64,000 nucleotides of DNA from Bacillota bacterium. Its GTDB lineage: Bacteria; Bacillota; Clostridia; Christensenellales; Aristaeellaceae. The stretch is from positions 1 to 64,000 of the forward strand of contig JAEZHM010000074.1 of NCBI GenBank assembly GCA_023416585.1. Reading direction: 5' to 3'. The stretch's first letter is position 1. Each line of letters opens with the position of its first letter. The notes under the pieces were generated by a model that worked only from the letters and a program-made list of their open reading frames with translations, was not told where the DNA came from and ran no database searches. Positions 24,545 to 31,508 of this stretch are shown in pieces. The position numbers were made by a program, and so were the translations under genes.

Positions 24545-25438
24545 CTATTGTTTAATGTTGCCCGTACCTAAACCCTCTTCAAAACATGAGATCGTCAGGC
24601 ATGCATAATCATCTTCTTGCCTCTGATCCACCGTCCCATAGAAAGTATATTCCTTTCCCGCCGCAAAGTGGACAGGCAAAACAGGAATCCAGACGCCACC
24701 ACGGTACCGCTTCCCTTCTGAAATGAGAATCACATAATCGATAATGTCTCCCGTTTCAGATTCATGCGTATATTGTTTTTGGACTACGCCGGTGACACAT
24801 ATCCTCTCGGTTGTATGGGAACCTGACCGTACATCTTCATATGGAAGTCTGCTATACTCACTTTTTTTAACGGATACATTAACCGAGCTTCTAAGTCTAG
24901 CATTTAAATAGTGTGCATTACCTGGGCCGCTAGATATAACAAAAACGTAGTCATTGATATTTAATGTATTGCTAAAGCCTTTACCCGAGTAATTTTCCAA
25001 CCAATTTCGCGCTATTTCAGTAGCTTGGGCATAATCGCATCCCGGACTTACAGAAGCAATGGTTAATGCGGTCATGATGGGTATAAGCACGCCATCATTT
25101 TCCTCAAATACAACCTCGGTTCTAAAACCATTACTTTCATTTTCTTCATTCATAAGATATGTAATACTGCATGTCCCATAGCTTTGTAAACTATTCGATA
25201 ATGACACATCATAAATATCAAAATATTCGCTTGACCGTTTTGTGTTTTTTTTGCTTATCAATTGCATACCGCTATTTAGCGCAATGGTCTTGTAGTTTTC
25301 CAGCATCTTTATAGCATAGGTAGATGCGGTAGCTATATTTAGACTGCCTGTAGAAGTAGTATGTAGCATATTGGCCAACCACAAACAGACGAGGAGAATA
25401 CTTAAAAGCGAAGCATAGCTGGCGATTTTCTTCTTCAA
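24545..25438 (-). CDS. Secreted protein with OB-like C-terminal domain (reverse-strand cargo gene A)
   Basis: 297 residues from a TTG at 25438, chosen because GGAGGGTACGTC precedes it. Residues 1-25 are a signal peptide or anchor (KKKIASYASLLSILLVCLWL). The middle is unknown. The last 95 residues (ERICVTGVVQKQYTHESETG, VILISEGKRYRGGVW, GKEYTFYGTVDQRQEDDYAC) fit a tRNA_anti-like OB fold found in Gram-positive lipoproteins and secreted proteins. It lies against the direction of the tail operon, right after the tape measure gene, and is AT-rich. Its paralogue is at 26475. This looks like a moron or cargo gene; effector and immunity roles are open. Confidence 0.65.
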   Translation of the reverse strand: MKKKIASYASLLSILLVCLWLANMLHTTSTGSLNIATASTYAIKMLENYKTIALNSGMQLISKKNTKRSSEYFDIYDVSLSNSLQSYGTCSITYLMNEENESNGFRTEVVFEENDGVLIPIMTALTIASVSPGCDYAQATEIARNWLENYSGKGFSNTLNINDYVFVISSGPGNAHYLNARLRSSVNVSVKKSEYSRLPYEDVRSGSHTTERICVTGVVQKQYTHESETGDIIDYVILISEGKRYRGGVWIPVLPVHFAAGKEYTFYGTVDQRQEDDYACLTISCFEEGLGTGNIKQ

Positions 25439-25610
25439 AGACGTACCCTCCGTATATATTTTTCTTAATAATATTATAAGTATCTGAGGAATTAATGTCA
25501 ATAATTATATAATATGCCATATTGCATGTTTATTAGATGTCATCGCAGGTCCTCAGCCATCCACTGATCAACAAATGTCATACTTCATTTATGATTACAA
25601 TTTAGGGGGA

Positions 25611-25673
25611 TTGAGTATATCATTCATGATATAGTTTATGTGGAGAAGCATTAATAACAGCTCGCTCCTTTTT
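25611..25673 (+). promoter_or_regulatory. Second copy of the late-promoter-like motif with hairpin
   Basis: TTGAGTATATCATTCATGAT then ATAGTTTATGTGGAGAAGC, nearly the same as 9976-10013. GGAG.AGC (25642-25649) pairs with GCT..CTCC (25660-25668), followed by TTTTT. It precedes gpX copy 1 and may restart transcription after the reverse-strand gene. The rest of the 25439-25786 gap shows no gene. Confidence 0.4.
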
Positions 25674-25786
25674 ACCATTATAAGGCCAATGACATGGAGT
25701 TTGCCAAGTCCAAGAATAATAGATGACCAGTTTTTGAAAAGACATGCGGCTTAACCATTATCGATAGGATTAAGGAGGACAAAACC

Positions 25787-26023
25787 ATGGCAACAATCGT
25801 ACAAACCATGAAAGCCATCCAAGGCGAGACATTTGACAGTATTTCGCTTCTTCTGTGGGGGGATGAGAAGTACACGGGGCAGCTATTGGCGGCAAACCCC
25901 GAAACCTGCCACCTGGTGCGGTTTTCAGGGGGAGAAGTGCTGAACATCCCTCAGTTTGAGATACATGAAGACAGCACCCTGCCGCCCTGGAAGCAGCAAA
26001 AGACAGGAGGGGAAAACACGTGA
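25787..26023 (+). CDS. Tail protein X (gpX-like), copy 1
   Basis: 78 residues after AAGGAGGACAAAACC. The short LysM-like fold pattern fits tail protein X: QGETFDSISLLLWGDEKYTG, LLAANPETCHLV, GGEVLNIPQF, LPPWK. gpX sits near the tube-baseplate junction. It is over 85 percent identical to the copy at 27433 and ends in the same GTGA overlap with a following gpU start, but here gpU is cut off after 19 codons. It looks intact. Confidence 0.75.
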   Translation: MATIVQTMKAIQGETFDSISLLLWGDEKYTGQLLAANPETCHLVRFSGGEVLNIPQFEIHEDSTLPPWKQQKTGGENT

Positions 26024-26421
26024 TTGTATTGGCCTGGCGGAACAAGACGTTGGAAGTGGACAGCAGCCACGCAAGTATTTCATAATATTTATTATGCCAA
26101 AGGCGGTCGCGTCATTAAGGCCGGTATCTTTGGTGAAGCAGGCCCGGAATGGGCCATCCCCGAGCGGCACGATGCCAGGACGGCGGAACTGCTAAATAGC
26201 GCCCGTGAAGCCAGCGGTTTCAATTGGACAGAGCGCTTATCGCCAATACCGGCGGGCTGAACGGCGGTGGGAATGTGATAAGCAACAACATTACCTATGC
26301 GCCGGTGGTTCATGCCAATGATGCCAGTGGCGTGGAGGATGTGCTCATTAAAGATAAGCAGATGCTGGATGACTGGTGGAAACAGAAACAGTGGGAACAG
26401 AATCGCACACAATGGGCCTAA
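26020..26421 (+). pseudogene. gpU start fused to a second tape measure C-terminus, frameshifted
   Basis: From the GTG at 26020 the first 19 codons match gpU (IVLAWRNKTLEVDSSHA). The frame then breaks into tape measure C-terminal sequence from about 26097 (AGIFGEAGPEWAIPERHDAR, TAELLNSAREASGFNWTE), with an extra GC after GACAGAG near 26235. The tail NNITYAPVVHANDASGVEDV is in the next frame. It marks the junction of a tandem duplication of tape measure end, cargo gene, gpX and gpU. Confidence 0.75.
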
Positions 26422-26474
26422 TGATGAATATGATCATTATCTTAGTAACGGGATAGACGCACGATTCTCTTGTG

Positions 26475-27317
26475 CTATTCCTCAAAATAACCAAGATTGA
26501 TACATGCATACCCATCCTCCATTGGCTGAGTCACACTCCCATAAAAGGTGTAATCATTGCCAACAGCAAATTTTTTTAGAAATTGCGGGTAAGAAAATTG
26601 TGTCCGGTATCGTTTGCCCTCGGATGAAAAAATTACAATTTCAAAGAAATATGGATCTGCATATTCTGTATACTGCTTTTCCACACGCCCGCGCACACAG
26701 ATTTTTTCGCCTGGTTCCTTTGCAGACAAGATGTCTTGATATGAGGCTTCATGATACTGACTTTTGTCAACCGGCGCGTTGATTTCACTTTTATTCATGA
26801 TGTTTAACATAAACTCATGATTGGGTGTGATGTAAAACACGAGAGTGTAATCACCGAAAGTTTTCAGATCGCTGTACACTGTGCTGCCATCATATGCGAG
26901 TATAAACTCCCGGGCTGTAGAACGAGCTCTTTTATAGGTTAGACCGTTATCGAGCACAGCCATTGTCAAAGCAGTGAGATCAATGTATCCTGATGGGAAT
27001 AATATGTCAATAAAAAAGCTCTTATATGAATTGCCTTCTGGTGATTTGCGAAACTGGATTTCACCGAAATCCATCTCAGTGAAAACATAAATAGTATAGA
27101 CATCAACAATATCCGTAAATAAAGGCTTATCCACAGTAACATCAAGGATTTCATAACCAAGCTTTTCTTTTTCGTTGATTTCTTTGTATTTCGAAAAAAG
27201 GTTGTTGATGTATTCAGGAATGACGGGTTCATCCTGGGCGAAAGCGCAATGGATTGCAGACAGCAGGATGGTAACAGCTACCACGATCATCATATAGGAA
27301 CGAAACAGTTTTTTCAT
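26475..27317 (-). CDS. Secreted protein with OB-like C-terminal domain (reverse-strand cargo gene B)
   Basis: 280 residues from the ATG at 27317 after AGAGGTT. Residues 1-27 are a signal peptide with an AFAQ cleavage site. The C-terminal 85 residues (EKICVRGRVEKQYTEYAD, FSSEGKRYRTQFSYPQF, NDYTFYGSVTQPMEDGYACI) match gene A. The middle parts differ much more. It has the same place and orientation relative to a tape measure C-terminus as gene A. Two paralogues in equivalent slots suggest a site that accepts variable secreted cargo, or simple duplication followed by divergence. Confidence 0.65.
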   Translation of the reverse strand: MKKLFRSYMMIVVAVTILLSAIHCAFAQDEPVIPEYINNLFSKYKEINEKEKLGYEILDVTVDKPLFTDIVDVYTIYVFTEMDFGEIQFRKSPEGNSYKSFFIDILFPSGYIDLTALTMAVLDNGLTYKRARSTAREFILAYDGSTVYSDLKTFGDYTLVFYITPNHEFMLNIMNKSEINAPVDKSQYHEASYQDILSAKEPGEKICVRGRVEKQYTEYADPYFFEIVIFSSEGKRYRTQFSYPQFLKKFAVGNDYTFYGSVTQPMEDGYACINLGYFEE

Positions 27318-27432
27318 ATACAACCTCTATTGAATTTTAGTATATGCATTTTCCAATAAAGTGTCAATATTTGTAATGCTCCATATGAAATGATGAACAC
27401 CCAATCTCTGATAGATAAAGGAGGACAAACCC

Positions 27433-27669
27433 ATGGCAACAATCGTACAAACCATGAAAGCCATCCAAGGCGAAACCTTTGACAGCGTCTCGCTTCTTCT
27501 GTGGGGGGATGAAAAATACACGGGGCAGCTATTGGCGGCAAATCCCTTAACCTGCCACCTGATGCGGTTTGCAGGGGGAGAAGTGATCAATATCCCCCAG
27601 TTTGAAGAACCGGAAAACAGCACCCTGCCGCCATGGAAGCAGCAAAAGACAGGAGGGGAAAACGCGTGA
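27433..27669 (+). CDS. Tail protein X (gpX-like), copy 2
   Basis: 78 residues after AAAGGAGGACAAACCC. Nearly the same as the copy at 25787 (GETFDSVSLLLWGDEKYTGQ, GGEVINIPQFEEPENSTLPP). It overlaps the intact gpU-like gene by four bases (GTGA), so this is the copy linked to the working baseplate operon. Confidence 0.75.
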   Translation: MATIVQTMKAIQGETFDSVSLLLWGDEKYTGQLLAANPLTCHLMRFAGGEVINIPQFEEPENSTLPPWKQQKTGGENA

Positions 27670-28262
27670 TTGTATTGGCCTGGCGGAACAAGACGCTGGA
27701 AGTGAACAGCAGCCACATACAGCCCATCAGCGGGATCCAGATCACAAAGGATTCGGAAGTGAAGGAATCCAAAAACGGCAAGCAGGCCTATGTGAAGATG
27801 ACAAACGCAAAGGCCAACAACGTTCAATTGGAAGTGCCATTGATCGCGGCGGCCGGCGTTGACGTAAGGAAAGAAATATACGAATGGCAGTCTTTGGTGG
27901 ACGGTGTGGGCGGAAACATGTACTTTGCGGGGCAAGACCTGCTGGGGTGCAAAATGATACTGACCGGCTGCCAGATCGCGGAAATGCAGTTTGCCTCGTC
28001 GGGCAGGATCAGCGCAGCCAAGATGGCGCTCAACTTCCAGCAGACGGAGGAAGCAAAGAAAAAGAAGAACAGCGACGCAAATGGAAATTTTATTGCTGAC
28101 ATGGTCCAGATTGTGACCACCACCGCAGCTGTGACGGTGGGAATCATCAGCGGCGCGGTCTCGTATATTGCAGACGTGATCAATAACGCAAAGAACCAGG
28201 CATCACCCTTCCCTCCCCAACAAGAAAAAGGAGGGCCATATGGCAACATTTATCATGGATAA
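27666..28262 (+). CDS. gpU-like tail protein
   Basis: 198 residues from the GTG at 27666, inside the gpX stop. The N-terminal part (ISGIQITKDSEVKESKNGKQ and EVPLIAAAGVDVRKEIYEWQ) and MILTGCQIAEMQFASSGRIS suggest a gpU or hub-associated protein that checks tail ends or joins tube and baseplate. A hydrophobic stretch follows (MVQIVTTTAAVTVGIISG). The family assignment is tentative and rests on size and gene order. The 3' end overlaps the next gene by 23 bases. Confidence 0.55.
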   Translation: MIVLAWRNKTLEVNSSHIQPISGIQITKDSEVKESKNGKQAYVKMTNAKANNVQLEVPLIAAAGVDVRKEIYEWQSLVDGVGGNMYFAGQDLLGCKMILTGCQIAEMQFASSGRISAAKMALNFQQTEEAKKKKNSDANGNFIADMVQIVTTTAAVTVGIISGAVSYIADVINNAKNQASPFPPQQEKGGPYGNIYHG

Positions 28263-28575
28263 CAGCGTATGCCCCATCAATTGGGAATGCAAGAGCATAC
28301 AGGAAAGGATTCTTCAAAACGGCAAAAACCTGCTGATGACAAGAACCTGGGAAGTCCCCTACGACCGGAAAAGGGGTGTCAGCAGGGAAGTGGAGCACAA
28401 GCCGCTGCCCTATGTGGCGCAGCGCATACGGCAGGAGATGGACCGGGTGTTCGCCTGGGAACCGGACATTGAACTTAAGGATGTCAAGATTTCTCAGGAA
28501 GCGGAAGAACTTAGGATCAAATGCAAAGTGGAAGTGCCGGAAAACCCGGAGGGCCGGGTCCGCATCCGGCTATAG
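28240..28575 (+). CDS. Baseplate wedge protein (gp25/XkdS, DUF2634-like)
   Basis: 111 residues after AAAGGAGGGCC. Size and place between gpU and gpJ fit the gp25/GpW baseplate wedge family or XkdS. Typical parts: TWEVPYDRKRGVSREVEH, VAQRIRQEMDRVFAWEPDIE, and LRIKCKVEV. In T4 and T6SS relatives this protein starts sheath assembly on the baseplate. Intact. Confidence 0.7.
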   Translation: MATFIMDNSVCPINWECKSIQERILQNGKNLLMTRTWEVPYDRKRGVSREVEHKPLPYVAQRIRQEMDRVFAWEPDIELKDVKISQEAEELRIKCKVEVPENPEGRVRIRL

Positions 28576-28587
28576 GGAGGAAAAGCT

Positions 28588-29694
28588 GTGGGAGAATTAC
28601 ACTATTTAACCTATGACCCTGAGGCCATGTGGGCCCAAATACACCGCACCTATCTGGAAAACGGAGGCGATCCGCTGTATCCGGGGGATGAGAAGGAAAT
28701 GCTCCTTCGGGGAACGATGGCAGTATTGGCCCAATGCTACGCGGCCTTTGACCATGCCGCCAGAATGCAGACGCTTAGGTATGCTGTGGGTGACTACCTG
28801 GATATCATTGGTGAAAAGCGGGGCATCGAAAGGATCCGGGCGGTTAAGGCAACAGGAAAGGCCGCCATGGCCATTGCCAGGGGGACAAGCAACTATACAA
28901 TCGCTGCCGGAACCCTCATGACTGACGGGGCCAGGACATTTGAAACCATGGAGGCCATCAGCATACCGGCAGGATCGGGCAGCAGCGTAAAAGAAGCGTC
29001 CATACAGTGCACTGTTGCGGGAACAAACGGGAACGGGATGCCGTCAGGGGCAGAATTACACCTGAAAGAGCAGGACGCCAGGGTTTTGAGCATTGTGGTA
29101 TCCTCCGCCACCATGGGTGGGGTTGATGAAGAGGATAACGATGCCTACCGGGAGAGGATACGGCAAGGCGGATTGCTGGGAGCGACCAGAAGCGTGTACA
29201 AGACCCGCGCTATGGAAACATCGGCCAATATTGTGGACGCTGGGCCCTACAAGGCCGGCGCCGGTGTGGTGGGAATCGCGCTGATATTGGCGGAAGGGAT
29301 GTCAAGCATTGAAAGTGATGCCATCAAGGCGGGCGTTCTTCAGGCTATAAATGATGATGATTTCATCACACTGACGGATACGGTGCAGGTGGCGTTGGCG
29401 GCGGAGGTTTCCTATACACTGATCATCAACTATCAGGCCGGGAATCCAACGGTGGAGGATGTGCAAACAAAGCTCGCGGCCGCCGTTGCCGAATATCGGG
29501 AATGGCAGGAGAATACGGTGGGCAGGGCATTTGATCCATTCAAGCTTCTTTCGCTCCTTTATGCTGCCGGGGCCACCAGGGCGCAGTTCGCGGCTGGGAG
29601 TGTGGTGAACGGAAGCCCGACAATTGACTATACGGAAATTGTGGCGAACGGAAGGTGGAAGGGGTCGGTGACCCTTCACGAGACAGTGGTATAG
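28588..29694 (+). CDS. Baseplate J family protein
   Basis: 368 residues from a GTG after GGGAGGAAAAGCT. It matches gpJ/XkdT: YLENGGDPLYPGDEKEMLLR near the start, a central AIARGTSNYTIAAGTLMTDG core, GVDEEDNDAYRERIRQGG, and a C-terminal region ending TEIVANGRWKGSVTLHE. It forms the baseplate wedge arms. It is intact and would be co-transcribed with gpI, but 593 bases of repeat array lie between the two genes. Confidence 0.85.
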   Translation: MGELHYLTYDPEAMWAQIHRTYLENGGDPLYPGDEKEMLLRGTMAVLAQCYAAFDHAARMQTLRYAVGDYLDIIGEKRGIERIRAVKATGKAAMAIARGTSNYTIAAGTLMTDGARTFETMEAISIPAGSGSSVKEASIQCTVAGTNGNGMPSGAELHLKEQDARVLSIVVSSATMGGVDEEDNDAYRERIRQGGLLGATRSVYKTRAMETSANIVDAGPYKAGAGVVGIALILAEGMSSIESDAIKAGVLQAINDDDFITLTDTVQVALAAEVSYTLIINYQAGNPTVEDVQTKLAAAVAEYREWQENTVGRAFDPFKLLSLLYAAGATRAQFAAGSVVNGSPTIDYTEIVANGRWKGSVTLHETVV

Positions 29695-29738
29695 GGGAAA
29701 GAACGGAAGAGGATGAGGGCTATCCCTGCGGGGATGCT

Positions 29739-30280
29739 AAAGGGCTTTCCGGTCGCCCTTTGGAAACCTTCGGGCCCTGGAAACCTTCGGGCCCTGGAAA
29801 TCTTCGGTTGGTTACCAATCGAAACGGGAGAGGGATGCGCTGCGGCGCACCAAAGGGCTTTCCGGTCGCCCTTTGGAAGCCTTCGGGCTCTGGAAACCTT
29901 TGGGTCTTTGGAAACCTTCGGGCCTTTGGAAACCTTCGGGCCCTGGAAAACTTCGGTCGGTTACCAATAGAAACGGGAGAGGGATGTGCTGCGGCGCACC
30001 AAAGGGCTTTCCGGTCGCCCTTTGGGAACCTTCGGGCCTTGGTAACCTTTGGGTCTTTGGAAACCTTCGGGCCCTGGAAGCCTTCGGGCTTTGAAAACTT
30101 CGGTCAGTTACCAATCAAAACGGGAGAGGGATGCGCTGCGGCGCACCAAAGGGCTTTCCGGTCGCCCTTTGGGAACCTTCGGGCCTTGGAAACCTTTTGG
30201 TCTTTGGAGACCTTCGGGCCTTGGAAACCTTCGAGCCTTTGGAAACCTTCGGGACTTTGGAAGGCTTTGGGAAAGGGGAA
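29739..30280. repeat. Four-unit palindromic repeat array inside the baseplate operon
   Basis: Four units start at 29739, 29852, 30001 and 30148 (spacing 113, 149 and 147). Each opens with AAAGGGCTTTCCGGTCGCCC, whose arms AAAGGGC / GCCCTTT pair, then carries three to six copies of a 15-18 base GGAAACCTTCGGGCC(T) unit. Units 1-3 then have a GGTTACCAAT..AAACGGGAGAGGGATG segment and a GCTGCGGCGCACC end. One forward frame happens to lack stops, but the Phe-Gly-Pro-Trp-Lys repeats show it is not a normal protein. It is related to single copies at 15900, 33873 and 41572. Confidence 0.8.
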
Positions 30281-30287
30281 ATGATCC

Positions 30288-30842
30288 ATGGAACTTAAAT
30301 TACCGGATGTGAGAATGGAAGTGCCGGCCTTTCTTGCATCGGACAAAAACGGTAACGCAATCAAGGCGGCTATGGAAAAGGCGCTTGAGAGGCTGCAAGG
30401 GGATATCAAAAAAGCATGGGATACCCTGTATGATCCGGACATAATGCCGGAATGGCGGCTTGATGAAATGGCTTGGGAATGGAATATGCTCTGGTATGAT
30501 TATTCCATGCTGGTGGAAATCAAGCGGGAAATGGTGAAGCGCGCGGAGGAAATCAGCCGAGGGATCGGAACGCCGGGGTTAATGAAACGAATGCTGGAAA
30601 CCGTGTTCGAATCGGTGAACATACTGAATGGCCCTGAATATGGCGGTGATGCCTACCACTTCCGGGTGGAGGTCGTGGGGAACCGGGCCGGGGAGTTGGA
30701 AACATGGGCGCAGCGGGCAATTGATATTTTCAAGCCGCTGCGTTCTCAATTTGACGGGTTCATTATCCAGACAACAGAAGCAGACAAGATCCAGGTATCA
30801 TCCGCGCTGGAAGTCGCGGTGCGCCTGAAGTTAGGAGCGTGA
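30288..30842 (+). CDS. Phage tail protein I (gpI-like)
   Basis: 184 residues. The core EWRLDEMAWEWNMLWYDYSM, followed by KREMVKRAEEISRGIGTPGL, is the gpI signature. gpI with gpJ builds the baseplate periphery and carries the fibres. The start is at 30288, with AAAGGGG nine to ten bases upstream donated by the repeat array. Intact. Confidence 0.8.
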   Translation: MELKLPDVRMEVPAFLASDKNGNAIKAAMEKALERLQGDIKKAWDTLYDPDIMPEWRLDEMAWEWNMLWYDYSMLVEIKREMVKRAEEISRGIGTPGLMKRMLETVFESVNILNGPEYGGDAYHFRVEVVGNRAGELETWAQRAIDIFKPLRSQFDGFIIQTTEADKIQVSSALEVAVRLKLGA

Positions 30843-30846
30843 AAAT

Positions 30847-31494
30847 ATGGGCTGGAATTATGCAATCACCACGTACGGGTATCAACTGATCGCACAAGCA
30901 ATGCTTGGAACCAAAATTCAGTTCACAAGAATGGTCATCGGGGATGGCTTAAGAACCACGGGATTTTCCAGCGCCACGGGCGCGGTACATGAACTATACT
31001 CGCTGAACCTGGAAAGCGTGCTCAGAAACAATACGAAGGTGACGGTAACAAGCGCCATTGCACCGGATGACCTGGAAACAGGATATGACCTGAAGGAAAT
31101 CGTCGTTTATGCCAAGCCGGAAGGTGGTACCGAAATCTGCTTCTCGGCCGCATGCAACAGCGATGGGGTTATCCATGTGGACCCGGAGAGCAACAATGTC
31201 AGCATGGACGGGAGGATCCGCTGGGCATATGAAATCAGCCCGGAAGGGAATGTCACGATTGACACGGGCGGCCTTCTTTGGGCCGAATGGGACCATACGC
31301 ATGACGCAGCCACCCAGGAGGCGGCAGGGTTTTTGTCGATGGGGGACAAGTTAAAACTGGATACCGTAGCCGGCAGGGTAAACCAGGGCGTAAAAACAAC
31401 TGACAACCCGACATTTGCGGGATACACCATCGGGACAAGCGGGACATACATGGATTCGAACGGCGTCCTGCATGGCGCCAAGTATGAAGCATAA
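30847..31494 (+). CDS. Tail-collar fibre protein
   Basis: 215 residues, start after TTAGGAGCG. The N-terminal 150 residues (WNYAITTYGYQLIAQAMLGT, GYDLKEIVVYAKPEG) match the phage tail-collar fibre family that links a fibre to gpI. The C-terminus (KLDTVAGRVNQGVKTTDNPT) is a short fibre shaft. It leaves four bases to the gpI stop and is part of the same operon. Confidence 0.8.
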   Translation: MGWNYAITTYGYQLIAQAMLGTKIQFTRMVIGDGLRTTGFSSATGAVHELYSLNLESVLRNNTKVTVTSAIAPDDLETGYDLKEIVVYAKPEGGTEICFSAACNSDGVIHVDPESNNVSMDGRIRWAYEISPEGNVTIDTGGLLWAEWDHTHDAATQEAAGFLSMGDKLKLDTVAGRVNQGVKTTDNPTFAGYTIGTSGTYMDSNGVLHGAKYEA

Positions 31495-31508
31495 GTGAGG
31501 TGAGATAA

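Noticed and set aside
29739..30280. CRISPR-like array
   Set aside because: The units have no unique spacers of constant length, the internal repeats are variable, and no cas genes are present.
29655..30284. A 209-residue forward open frame through the repeat array
   Set aside because: Its sequence is only the translated repeat (Phe-Gly-Pro-Trp-Lys units), other frames of the array are open too, and no ribosome site fits.
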